Origin: Oscheius sp. JU75
Lineage: Eukaryota > Nematoda > Chromadorea > Rhabditida > Rhabditidae
Assembly (NCBI GenBank): GCA_037178855.1
Contig: JASJZC010000007.1
Coordinates: 1,426,001 to 1,490,000 of the forward strand
Length of the DNA stretch: 64,000 nt
Direction of reading: 5' to 3'
Shown here one piece after another: positions 35,939 through 45,852 of the stretch; within the stretch, counting starts at the first letter, position 1; each line of letters starts with the position of its first letter. A program made the translations under genes and the position numbers. Below the pieces are notes generated by a model, which was given only the letters and a program-made list of their open reading frames with translations, was not told the DNA's origin and made no database searches.

Positions 35939-36852
35939 TTAACGGAAAAGACGAGCAACAAAAAGAGTGGCAGGAACAAGAGTCAGAGAAGTTGCTGTAG
36001 CTGAATTGGTAGGCCGAGCACCGCGTCCGATGCCGAACCCACTGCCTAGAAATTTTATTTTGACAAGAAACAGTTATAAATAGTTCATTTAAGTGCAATA
36101 CTTACCCGTATTGTTGGTCTGTGGTGGATCGGCAGAATTAGCCGTGTTGCAGTTATCGAAAGAACATGTGGTGCACTGTGTGTCCAGAGTGTTTGCTGGT
36201 AGATATGCGCAAGAGGCTGCGCATCCCTTGTAGGTCACTGAAAATCATTACCTATTATTTCCAAAACTGTCTTTTATCATATGTAATGTGAAGCACCGCG
36301 TTATCTAGAATGTCCTTGCAGCAGCGCGTTCTCGGACACAACATCCGAAGACGTTCTAGGAAAAAAAAACACAAAAGTTGATATGCAACAAAAAGAATTG
36401 CACTGTATTTAGTTGTACAAGTTTGCTAATACCCCGTTGGGGCTAGTGACAGGTAGATGCTTCTCCGGTTGAGCTACTCTGATAGGAGCAACGTTCTCCC
36501 AGAGACGCATCTCCCAAACTGGCGTGAATTGCAAAAACTAAATGCTGTCACAAAGTATGTGTGAACAATTGCCAATTAGGGGCTCAGACAGAGAGACACA
36601 CAAAAACTTTAGAGCATTCAACTAGAACTTCCGTGGGATCAGTTAGAAAGACTATATCGTCTTATGAGGCTTTTTCTGTACAAGTTTGAAACAGTTCTCA
36701 CCCTGATTGGCTTTCCGGATCGTGTAGCAAATTGTGGAGATTGGGCAGTATTCTATTTTTGGATTATTGCAATCGATGTAAGAATCACACGTGTAGCACG
36801 TCAGGCAGAAAGCAGAGCCGATCAAGGCAGCCAAGATAATAAAGCACCTCAT
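35939..36852 (-). CDS. Ly6/three-finger protein, GPI-anchored, three exons
   Basis: Small surface protein of the Ly6/uPAR superfamily. Exons from the 5' end: 36852-36702, 36237-36106 and 36045-35939, 129 residues. A signal peptide (MRCFIILAALIGSAFC) precedes LTCYTCDSYIDC, the start of a three-finger domain, then CYTIRKAN/QVTYKGCAASC and the closing CTTCSFDNCNT, the classical CxxC...DxCN ending. The C-terminus is a hydrophobic tail (SLTLVPATLFVARLF), suitable as a GPI-anchor signal. The first intron is about 460 bases and contains the dispersed repeat copy B. Nematode Ly6 proteins often modulate receptors in muscle or neurons; function here is unknown. Confidence 0.8.
36420..36610 (-). repeat. 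Dispersed short repeat, copy B (inside Ly6 intron)
   Basis: Divergent relative of 27960-28235, in the same order of shared blocks: CCCCGTTGGGGCT, GCAACGTTCTCCCAGAGACG, CCAAACT, CCAATTAG and CAGACAGAGAGA. On the minus strand a segment reads TAGCTCAACCGG, close to a tRNA A box. Its position inside an intron that otherwise would be about 270 bases suggests insertion after the gene existed. Confidence 0.5.
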
Positions 36853-37366
36853 TGCAGTCGTAGGAAAATGCACTGGGGAAATTTTTATCAGCCGTCGAAG
36901 CTCCGTCAGTCTGTCTTGTTATCTGTAGTAAACAAACCCACGCTTCCGACCTGAACAGAAAAAAGTTCGCTGGAAAATCTTTGTTAGTCACTCTAGGGAA
37001 AGTCGCTTCAAGACCAATGATACTAATGATAGTTTTCAACAGATAAGCAAACAGTCCATGTCTGTGTCCTGTCAGCTTGTCGTTTTCCGCGAATTCATTT
37101 TAGCTTTCTGCATTTCAATAGCCCTTAGCTATTCTGCTTTTAAGTTGTTTCATTTGCCCGCCTGAAACGATCTCTTGAACCAAAAACAACGGGCAGACAC
37201 GTTCATCGTTAAAGGTCAGCATATCTAGTTTTATTGCCAAAAACAAAAACAGTTGCGCTATAAGAAGCCAGTTTGGTCATCGAACTGTGTACGTCTACCA
37301 TTCAACTTTTACAGTCCCATTTTGTTTTCAAATTTCACCTATTGTACTACTTCTCTCTTCAGAATA
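36853..37366. other. Divergent promoter region
   Basis: Lies between the Ly6 gene (minus) and the first microprotein gene (plus). No coding sequence supported. Confidence 0.4.
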
Positions 37367-37591
37367 ATGGATTACAAGCAAGAACACCAAGATCCTCACG
37401 CACTTATCCCCTCCAGTTTCCCGTCTTTTGATGCGGACCAGGATAAACAAGAGAAGAAGAGAGTTCAAGAGGAACGACATGAAGAAGTAAAGGAGGTATA
37501 GTTTGTTTCCGAAACAGATCCAATCAATTCGTTGCAGAAAGATGTGAGAGAGAAAGACTTCATTGCCAAAAGAACTGATACGAATTCGTAA
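37367..37591 (+). CDS. Hydrophilic microprotein, copy 1
   Basis: Two exons, 37367-37495 and 37538-37591, encode 60 residues: a polar first part (MDYKQEHQDPHALIPS) rich in Asp, Glu and Lys and a second exon KDVREKDFIAKRTDTNS. No hydrophobic segment and almost no order-promoting residues, so it should be intrinsically disordered. An acceptor (CTCTCTTCAG) lies four bases before the start codon, which suggests trans-splicing. AATAAA follows at 37608-37613. The second exon is shared with copy 2 almost residue for residue, so the pair arose by duplication. No family recognised; small charged disordered proteins of this kind can be stress-related, which is speculation. Confidence 0.65.
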
Positions 37592-37613
37592 AGTACGTGC
37601 CGTATTAAATAAA

Positions 37614-38328
37614 AATTGCTCTCGCTGTCTTGAAAATCAATTGTAGTGGCTCCAAACGATTATTGTCTGGGCATGCTGTTTGACTCAGTAGTGAAACTGA
37701 CAGTTTCTTGCAGAAAGTGACCTAAATGGTACTCGGACGTGCTTATACAGAGTATTTTTATGTTCTGTCTGGGAGTCAGTAAAGACAGTACAAGTCAGAT
37801 TTTGAAGTAGAGGGAGTTCGAGACAGCGGTGACAGAGATAAAGGAACACGCGATGTCCGAGATAGTTACATCAATCAGTTTTGAAACTGGCTTTTTTCTA
37901 TCTCTGAAGCATTCCTAATCAAAATCATTAAAGCAGGCCTGTTTATATTGCTTTTCCTTCATGTTGCCCAACGCAAAGTGCTTTGTTTATAGTCTGAGTC
38001 AATCTTTTGAACGCTTTTTTGAAAAACAAGGTCACGTTGCAGACGTGTTGCTCGACATCACGGGCCCCTCAAATCTCCGAGACACAATAACAGTTACGCC
38101 TGATATAAAAGCGGATCTTTCAATTTACAAAAAGCCCGAGCGAGTTATTTAAAAATTCGCATTCTACCAATGCTTGCAAAAAAACTGCATATCGAGCTTT
38201 CCCACCCTCCCCCCATCCAGGCCTTTAGTGGTGAACCAGACTTTAAAAACAATCAAACGTGTTGCTCGACATCACGGGTCCCTCAAATCTCCGAGACACA
38301 ATATTGCATATTTTTCCTTTTTAGAAAA
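37614..38328. other. Spacer between microprotein genes with a 46-base direct repeat
   Basis: The segment 38044-38089 recurs at 38258-38303 with one mismatch. The second copy ends about 25 bases before the start codon of the downstream gene. The spacer otherwise shows no gene. Confidence 0.55.
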
Positions 38329-38540
38329 ATGGATAGCAACAAGAGCCAGCAGCCCGACATTGTCACCCTTGGGACGTACCAGTCTGGCGGTCAACAGCGA
38401 GAGCTCCAGAATCTGCACGATAAGATGGATCGCGAGGTTAAACAGGTTTCCAAGAACCAACATTGAATAGCATACTTCATTTGTAGAAAGACATTCGTGA
38501 GAAGCAGTTTAATGCTAAGAAGACGGACACGAACTCCTAA
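38329..38540 (+). CDS. Hydrophilic microprotein, copy 2
   Basis: Two exons, 38329-38445 and 38487-38540, encode 56 residues: MDSNKSQQPDIVTLG, a Gln-rich middle, and the second exon KDIREKQFNAKKTDTNS, which matches copy 1 (KDVREKDFIAKRTDTNS) at 12 of 17 positions. Exon-intron layout, phase and length are the same as in copy 1, while the first exons have diverged strongly. An acceptor (CCTTTTTAG) lies four bases before the start codon. Disordered, highly polar; no family recognised. Confidence 0.65.
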
Positions 38541-38818
38541 AGAGTCATGGAAACAATAATCTTGTACAAAATACATTGGCGTAGTAAACCAGTTTTCAAT
38601 GTGTTTCTTTTTTTTTATATAATAAAACTTTCCGAAAAATGACGTTAGTAAACCCATTTTAAAGTTTCACGTCTTGACCCCTTATGGAGAGTTCCTAAAA
38701 CTTTTAGAAGAAAGAGAAATCACGACTGTCTCTTATTTTTAAAAACGAACCACTTAAGACGGCTGTTGTTTGCTGAGAAACTGCTATCTCTCTACTGGAG
38801 AGGGTGGCGAGGCCGTGG

Positions 38819-38890
38819 GCCACGTTAGCTCAGTGGTAGAGCGTTGGACTTTTAATCCAACGGTCAAGGGTTCGACCCCCTTACGTGGCT
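38819..38890 (+). tRNA. tRNA-Lys (anticodon TTT)
   Basis: A complete cloverleaf: acceptor stem GCCACGT/ACGTGGC (7 pairs), D arm with GCTC/GAGC around AGTGGTA, anticodon stem TTGGA/TCCAA with loop CTTTTAA (anticodon TTT), and T stem AAGGG/CCCTT around TTCGACC. Box A (TAGCTCAGTGGTAG) and box B (GGTTCGACCC) are good. No intron. The acceptor stem is not that of the usual animal tRNA-Lys(TTT), which I recall as GCCCGG-like, so this is a divergent copy or a tRNA that changed anticodon. Confidence 0.88.
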
Positions 38891-40700
38891 GTAACATTTT
38901 TGCCTTTTTTGCGGTAAATATCCGTAGTCAGAAACACGCCTTGCGCATAGTTTTTTTCATCTTATCATTTCTGTGTAACAGAAAAAAGAAATTCTTTTCA
39001 CGATTTCGTTACAAAGTGTGCGCTTTACGGTCGGTCAATACAGCGAAAAAAGCGTCCGATGTTATAATAAACAGTGAGAAAAGTCTCGTCAGCTCGCCTA
39101 TAGAGCGCTCACGGCTATGTTAATAGTTATTTCCTTCTCCGCTTTCTTTCTGTATTCCCAAACTCGGTAACTTTCCATTTCTTAAACGAAGAAAACTTTG
39201 GCTTGAAGTCAACAACAGTGTGATGGGTCTTCGTGTGATGGGTTTCTTCGACTTCAATCAAAATGCTGAATATGTGGACATCCACTTTTATGTGATTTTA
39301 GTGGGTTTTACAGTTAGACGAGATTTCAATTAAAAAGTCATAAAAAAAATTTTAGTTGTGACGTATTAGAACAAAATATCTGATACGTTTTTAAACCTAC
39401 GTTTAACAAGTTCTACTTGTGAGTTTAGTCAAGGAGGAGTTAGTTATTGATATTCGTTTTTTATCCTTCACAAGTTCACAAAACGAATATTTGTCTATGA
39501 GTATTGCTACAATAATAAACTGTGGAAAAAGGAATAAAGTAACTGTTAGAAAGGGAGGTGGGAGAACTGATCGGCATCGAGTGGAAGATGCATTTTAGAA
39601 AACAAGTGGCGGACTGCAGAAGTTTGAGCAAGAATAGGAAGGAACGGATCGGAAATAGATAGTTTCGCAGGATATGAAGTGTAAAGTTTCTCATCGACTC
39701 TCTTCGCCTTCTGTTATTAATTTTCGACCAAACCGAAAGTGATTCAAGGTTACGGGCAAACACCCCTGAGCAAATCTAAACAATATCCGACCAAATTATC
39801 GGTTTTTCCGCTTTTCCTGTTTGGACAGTTCAATCTTTGTCACGATCATTTCCGAACAACAGCTGCCATTGTGATTCATGTTGCCACAGAAGCTGCTTCC
39901 GTTCCAAATGGCTGTCTGATGTCACGACGTCTCTATATGGGCTCCTTAACAAAGAGAGAGCAAACAGACTATTGTAGTCTGGCGCAGAAACACATTAGTC
40001 CCTGCGGCTATATAAGCAACAGCATCTAAAACGTCAACATCACTTCTACAGGTCCGATCATTCAAATTTTTTGCTGTTGTCGGCAGGATTACTCTTGCAT
40101 TTTTCGGGAAGTATTAGTGGGGTTACCGGGTAATATACGCCATATTGCCGGTAAACCGGTCTAATTCAGTTTTTAAGTGATTATGAAAACATGAGAGGTT
40201 CCTTTGATGCACTTTTTTATCCTCTATTGTCCTCTTGCACTATTCTCCCTCAAAGCATCTCAAAGGCAGACACAGGGACGAGAAAAAGCGGCTTATTGTG
40301 ACCCCCTGCGGCATGCCTTTGCCCTGTCGCTCGCGCTCTGAACTCTCGACCATTATCATAACTGGACCGGTAAATCTCCTCTCTAAAAAGAGGGCCGAAT
40401 CGAGAGGATAGACGTGTTTATTCACTAGGTGACGATCCAGTCATCCGGTTCAAACAACCTTAGTTTCCCTTTTGACATAGTACTTAGAACCAGCTTGTCT
40501 CCCTTCATTCAGTACTTACCACAGGAAATGTCTTTTGAAGCTTGACGTCGTTAGAAATTTCATCGAAACTCCCTAAAGTTTGAACTTTTGCTCATGTTGC
40601 GTGTCTGAGCAGCCTGGGTTTGATCCCCGCCTGTATTTTTCACGCTCGAACCTCGAAAATCCTCAGAAATTTTTTGACCAAAAATGCTTGTCATCTTTTC
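38891..40700. other. Intergenic region before the inverted repeat
   Basis: No gene with splice-site or motif support. Some short frames exist near 39.7-40.0 and 40.2-40.4 kb without recognisable domains. Confidence 0.4.
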
Positions 40701-40811
40701 GTTGACCTCATCTTTTGTTCATTAGCTCTCCAACAGCTACTGATCAAACAGGAAAACATACAAGCTTCTCATAAAGGTTCATGTTTACTCATTTGTTTTC
40801 AGTCGTCCGAA

Positions 40812-41384
40812 ATGGCTACGTCCTCTCAGCCCATCGTAGTTTTGCTCGTCTGCAGCCTGGCTCTTTCATTCACAAGTGGGTGTAACAGTTGTAAGTCTGT
40901 CCTGTCTAATCTTCCGACTTTCGGTTACCTAACATTACCTTCTTTGTTTTTCGTATTCTAATACTCGACCAGTACAGATCTACCCGCTTCGCAGATGATC
41001 GGAGCCACACCCTACATGTTACAGAAAATGATGGAGTGTAAAGGGCGCAAGGTTGTGTATGTTTCCATCAGATCTTATAAAGTTTTTAGGTCTACGACAT
41101 AGAAAATGTGCAAGACATTCATTCTTGCCAAGAAGCTTGCAGACAGTTCAATTGCGCAGCAGTGAATCTCTTCCAACTGGGGGAATTCCAATTCAAATGT
41201 GAAATTTTGGACACAATTGACATCATGGTTCCCGCTCAGGTAGAACAATCAAAATTGACAACAGATCAAATTTAAGGGTGCCGCCTGTTACTACACCCGG
41301 GAGCTTATCCCGGAGCTGGATTGGGTTGGGGAGGAAGAAAGTAAACGTGCACCGATAATTCGTAAAGTGATCATAAAGCCCTAA
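40812..41384 (+). CDS. Secreted PAN/apple-domain protein, left-arm copy with altered C-terminus
   Basis: Four exons, 40812-40890, 40978-41051, 41090-41239 and 41277-41384, about 136 residues. Signal peptide (ATSSQPIVVLLVCSLALSF), then MMECKGRKVYDIENVQ, HSCQEACRQFNCAAVNLF and FKCEILDTIDIMVPAQ/GAACYY, the six-cysteine pattern of a PAN/apple domain. After ACYYT this copy reads RELIPELDWVGEEESK and ends in PIIRKVIIKP, whereas the right-arm copy, with one more C, ends in a Gly-rich tail. The right-arm ending looks more natural, so this copy probably carries a one-base deletion near 41296-41298. Similar single-domain PAN proteins are secreted in nematodes; the partner is unknown. Confidence 0.7.
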
Positions 41385-42176
41385 GACTTTCAACTGTACA
41401 TATTTTGCAAATAAACAGTTCAATAACTTGCATATTTGTTAACGTAAGGATCTCTTTGTATAATTACAGCATTAAGGTCCTCCCGAAGAAATTGTCACCC
41501 TATGTCGCCTCCGGTTTGAAACAAGTTGGTTTTTTGGGCGTTTCGAACTTTTCGTTTTTCAAAATGTTTTTGACACAATTCTATTGAATTACAACCTTAT
41601 CGGAGCACACTTACATGAAAGCACAGCTTCTGAACGTTTTCGATATTTACACATCTAGCTGCCAATGATTGCATATAACTCTTTAAATATGTACCTAAAG
41701 AAGCAAAATCGTTTTCTTAACTACAAACCTTGCCTGCAATGCCAGTAATTGTCAACGAACATCTTTTGCTTTTGTTATGTCACCTCGGCCAAGGGAACAA
41801 ACGCACTAAGACAACCACAGACACCATTACGCTTTCATAATTTTGCGTTTCTCCCAACATATTCACTTTTGTAATTTGAGGTTTTTTTCGAGCCAGACCC
41901 CTATTCCATATGGTGAAAACCCAAAAAAAACAGCGTTCGGGTAAAAACAGAACTTGATAAGGTTAAGAAGACCTTCGACCCCTACATTTAACGCAGTAAA
42001 TATTATAAATTACTACGCAACTAGTCTGGAAAAACTCGAGCCTGCTCACATTTTAAGTCTCAAATTACAGAAAGTTGGAAATGGTAGTAGATTCCGACCG
42101 AGTTTAGCTATACGATAGAAATGTTTGATATATATTATTGACATCGATGCACTATAAATACGTAAATAACATTTCT
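41385..42176. other. Spacer between convergent 3' ends, left arm
   Basis: Non-coding DNA between the PAN gene and the torsin fragment, identical to the corresponding part of the right arm (45853-46683). Confidence 0.5.
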
Positions 42177-42698
42177 TAGAGCTCCGTCTTATAACGACCG
42201 GAGTTCATTTGATTTCTCGCCAGCATGGTCCTGACTTTTCCCTCGACGTCACGGCAGCCGTTCACTGAGAAGTTGTTAAACTCTTCGTCTAACTGAAACA
42301 TTTTGTTTCGTGGAATTTATAATGACACCTACGTCAATCAAATCAAGGACCGACTTTTCGAATGTACTATCGGTCTGTATTTGTTTCTGCTGCAGATAGG
42401 ACTTGATGCACCGACGAACGTGCTTCTTTTCCAGTGGCATAAACGGGACGTATTTGTCGATCAAGTTGTGCTGAATCATTCGAGCGCCTTCCATCTGCCC
42501 TCCTGAAAGTTGCATTCTTAGGATAAGACGGCTATTTTTCTGAGTTACAACAGGAAATTTTCTCTACTAACCACGTCTCTTGTCTGTTTCAGCCTTGATT
42601 GCCTTGTGAAAATCCTTCAAAGTCAGGTCATCGCGGTAGAGCTTCTTTCGATAGTATTCGTACGTTCTGTTTCTAATAGCGTGCAGTCCTTCATTGCT
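42177..42698 (-). pseudogene. Truncated torsin fragment (last three exons)
   Basis: Exact inverted copy of torsin exons 5, 6 and 7 (right-arm positions 45332-45852). It encodes the C-terminal lid part of the AAA+ module, including NGCRDVEGK (sensor 2 region), but Walker A, Walker B and sensor 1 are missing because the repeat arm ends inside intron 4. No promoter or start codon is evident, so it is a duplicated 3' fragment and not a working gene. Confidence 0.85.
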
Positions 42699-42811
42699 TA
42701 AAAATTGGTATCTTCAATGTTCCTGTACTCATGCTGCTTTTTGATTATTTTCATCCTAATATGCACTGAATTCTATTGATGGACTTTGATCGACTGACAT
42801 TGTGAGTTGAC

Positions 42812-42901
42812 TTTTTGCCACTATCTCGTTTGCTGCTGCTCTTGCAAAACGCCTTCTATTCCATAGGCGTTTTGCAGAGCAGCAAAGGAGATAGTGGTAA
42901 A
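42812..42901. ncRNA. Long hairpin, possible pre-miRNA or foldback element
   Basis: The arms 42818-42853 and 42866-42897 are nearly complementary: CCACTATCTC pairs with GAGATAGTGG and TTGCAAAACGCC with GGCGTTTTGCA, with a 12-base loop (TTCTATTCCATA) and one small bulge. Size and loop suit a pre-miRNA, but a palindromic repeat remnant would look the same. Confidence 0.3.
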
Positions 42902-43327
42902 GCCTAAGAAGATGTTTAAAGACACCTTGTCCTAGTTGTTATCATAAAGCTGGGCGCTTCTCATACGAGAAATGCTTCAGTAGTCTTTCTTTGTTTCCTC
43001 CATTCTTACTTCAGCCGTAGGGGTCGATTGTAAGAATCAATAGATATCCGCAAAAAATGATTGGGGACCTTGACAGCGCAAAATGACCGAACCTAAGTTT
43101 TCCAAAATTTTTTAAATACTGTTTGGTGAGGATGTGAGAAATCAGCGCTGCTATTTTGCCACCCCCAATCGGGCAGCTGATCGGTCTCAACCATGTTAGT
43201 GATCAGTGAGGTATGATAAGACTACACTGCAAATAGTAGTTGTGATAAAGCCCTTTTTAGTGCCAGAGTATTTTCTGCCTTCTTCTTTTGAAAAACCCAG
43301 CTTTTAAAAATGAAAATTTCAGCTAGC

Positions 43328-44553
43328 ATGTCAAGCAATGACGAAGACAAAACCCTCTGTGTAGCCTTATCCGAAGTTATGTGGTTAGTTTTAATTTAAT
43401 GAGTATCATTATTATTCAGCACACAAACGGAATGCAATTGTCCGATCGGAAGCCCCCCTTGTGAAAAACTTTGTGTGACGTATCGGAAGATAAAAGAAAT
43501 TCTCAGGTACTTTTTGTGTAGGTGTTTTACTGTTTTCAGGGAGCACGAAGCCAAGTTTCCGGATGCATCGCAAAATCTACATGGCGGTCATTCTAACTGG
43601 AATACTGTCGGAAACATACCAGCCGCTCTCAGGTACTTTTTGTGTAGGTGTTTTACTGTTTTCAGGAAGTACAAAGCCAAGGTTTTCCGCCAGTATAGTA
43701 CTATTCCGGTTTCTCTGACCACTGATCGGGCTGTTGTTCTGGCTGCTGTTCTGGCTGTTGTCGTCTTGTTTTGGCTTCAGAATCTGGTACGTATTCATTG
43801 TTGCATCAAACTCCCTCCAGAATAAAGATGCGGTAATAGATCCCAGGCCCGCTTGGAAAGACAGTTTCCAAAAAGAACTCTCCCATCTTGAGAAGCCGGA
43901 AATGTCTGATGACGATCTCTCAGCCATTTCGGCAGCCGCGGACAAGGTAAACATTTTGTAGTTATTAAAGATCACGTTTAGTGGTTCGACGGCGATGCGA
44001 AGCCTACGGTACTAACATTGGCAGGTCATGGAGCAGAGAAATTCGGCTTGACGCTTCTGGAAAGTCTCAACAAAATTGTCGGGAACACGCCAAACGTAAG
44101 AATCCAAGCTCAGAGGGATAGCACCAGACAGCGGTTAGATAATGAAGTCTCTGAAGGTCAAATCATTCCATTTTTGGTTGAGAAAGGATTTCAGGACTGA
44201 GATCTGTGAATAAACCGGCTGTCCTTGTAACAAACATCCAAGAACTGACATGGGACTCACCTATGTTCATCTACATCTATGCTGATAACGATCATCACCT
44301 GGTAAGACACTGCAGACCTTCATGAGAAAACTGTTAGATTAATAACACTCTTCTCATACTCACAGTCGACCACAAGGTTGACGGCAAGTGCTCCAGAGGA
44401 ATAAGAAAGTAAGCCTTCTTGAGCCACAAGCAGTTGCTTTCGTTTAGACTCCTCGAAACATCATGGCTTACCACCGAAGATACAGAAATAGAAGAAAGAG
44501 AGAAAATCGAGCCTGCTATCTCCAGAATTGTTCCATTTGTTGCTTGCTTCTAG
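43328..44553 (+). CDS. LAP1-like torsin cofactor (single-pass membrane protein), nine exons
   Basis: Exons 43328-43383, 43420-43506, 43540-43632, 43666-43786, 43821-43946, 43982-44156, 44195-44301, 44338-44408, 44448-44553 join in frame to about 313 residues. A soluble N-terminal part is followed by one membrane helix (RAVVLAAVLAVVVLFWL) and a large C-terminal domain: WFDGDAKPTVLTLAGHGAEK, KPAVLVTNIQELTWDSPMF, YADNDHHLINNTLLILTVDH and a final helix ending KIEPAISRIVPFVACF. This order (helix, luminal AAA-like domain without Walker motifs, D-rich turn before a LTVD strand, PxxSRI end) recalls LAP1/LULL1, the membrane activators of torsin. The next gene, 94 bases on, is a torsin, which strongly supports the call. 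Exon 3 and its flanking introns show a tandem duplication. Acceptor AATTTCAG lies five bases before the start. Confidence 0.6.
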
Positions 44554-44647
44554 ATTCGCTAAAATTACCTTTTGTTGACTATATCCAGCACAGGGATTTC
44601 CCTCAAATGCCAAAACTTGTCATGCCTTTTTGCTAATTTTGTTCAGG

Positions 44648-45852
44648 ATGCGTGCCCTAATACTGCTTTCTCTGACGCTGCCAGCTACCGCGTATCGTTG
44701 CTGGCTCTTCTGGAATTGTGTGGATGAACCTCAGCCTGATTGGAGTGGTACGTTGAAATGCTATCTCTTTTCATCAAATTTAGGGATGGTAAATAATCTG
44801 GCTGCCACATTCTTTGGACAGCATATTGCCTTTGAAGAAGTCTTCTACGGAATGAAAGGACACCACGAAAATGCGAATCCTTCAAAGGCCAATGTTATGT
44901 TTTTGACTGGGGCCTATGGAGCTGGCAAAAACTGGATGGTTAATATCGTTGTTCACTATTACTTTCCTCCGTAAGTTCATATTCGAAAAGGCGCAATCCG
45001 CAAAAATTTAGCGGAACTCCTCGTCACGTTATCAAGTACTCGGGCTCAAATTTCAATGATCATAACAAAAGGGAAATGTACTTTGTAAGTTCTTCTGTTT
45101 CAGATCTAGCAAACTTTAGGAACGATTGAAAAATGATATTGAAACCATTGTAAAGAACTGCCCGAGAGCAATCATCGTTTTTGACGAAATTGACAAGATG
45201 CCCAAAGGACTGATTGACAGAATGACCAAGTATATGAACAACGACGATCCGGATCCGGGAGTCAGCTATCGCAAGCTGACTTTCTTCATTTTGGCGTATG
45301 TTTGTAACTCGAAAAGATACCAATTTTTAAGCAATGAAGGACTGCACGCTATTAGAAACAGAACGTACGAATACTATCGAAAGAAGCTCTACCGCGATGA
45401 CCTGACTTTGAAGGATTTTCACAAGGCAATCAAGGCTGAAACAGACAAGAGACGTGGTTAGTAGAGAAAATTTCCTGTTGTAACTCAGAAAAATAGCCGT
45501 CTTATCCTAAGAATGCAACTTTCAGGAGGGCAGATGGAAGGCGCTCGAATGATTCAGCACAACTTGATCGACAAATACGTCCCGTTTATGCCACTGGAAA
45601 AGAAGCACGTTCGTCGGTGCATCAAGTCCTATCTGCAGCAGAAACAAATACAGACCGATAGTACATTCGAAAAGTCGGTCCTTGATTTGATTGACGTAGG
45701 TGTCATTATAAATTCCACGAAACAAAATGTTTCAGTTAGACGAAGAGTTTAACAACTTCTCAGTGAACGGCTGCCGTGACGTCGAGGGAAAAGTCAGGAC
45801 CATGCTGGCGAGAAATCAAATGAACTCCGGTCGTTATAAGACGGAGCTCTAA
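44648..45852 (+). CDS. Torsin AAA+ ATPase, seven exons
   Basis: Endoplasmic reticulum/nuclear envelope AAA+ ATPase of the torsin family. Exons 44648-44747, 44784-44970, 45012-45084, 45120-45295, 45332-45456, 45526-45695, 45736-45852, about 315 residues. Signal peptide MRALILLSLTLPATAY. The Walker A motif reads FLTGAYGAGKNWMV: Asn after Gly-Lys is the torsin hallmark. Walker B is AIIVFDEIDKMPKGLID, sensor 1 FFILAN, the lid contains KYVPFMPLEKKHV and the sensor 2 region has NGCRD with the Gly-Cys pair known from torsins. Torsins need a LAP1/LULL1-type partner for ATP hydrolysis; a candidate partner is encoded immediately upstream on the same strand. GTTCAG sits right before the start codon, a likely trans-splice site. 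The last three exons lie in the right repeat arm. Confidence 0.92.

Larger units (their letters stand above)
40701..42714 (+). repeat. Left arm of a 2.0 kb inverted repeat
   Basis: The whole segment recurs as its reverse complement at 45314-47328. Reading through it by eye I found a single difference, one extra C in the right arm, which shifts the pairing sum from 88029 (outer part) to 88028 (inner part). The outer end is sharp (GTTGACCTC). The inner end lies inside an intron of the torsin gene. The arm holds a PAN-domain gene and the last three torsin exons. Confidence 0.92.

Noticed and set aside
36290-36365. Cys-containing exon-like segment in the Ly6 intron
   Set aside because: Including it breaks the frame, while joining exon 1 directly to the exon at 36237 gives a textbook Ly6 pattern.
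39739-40029. 96-codon plus-strand frame
   Set aside because: No motif, no splice signals, unlike accepted genes in codon use.
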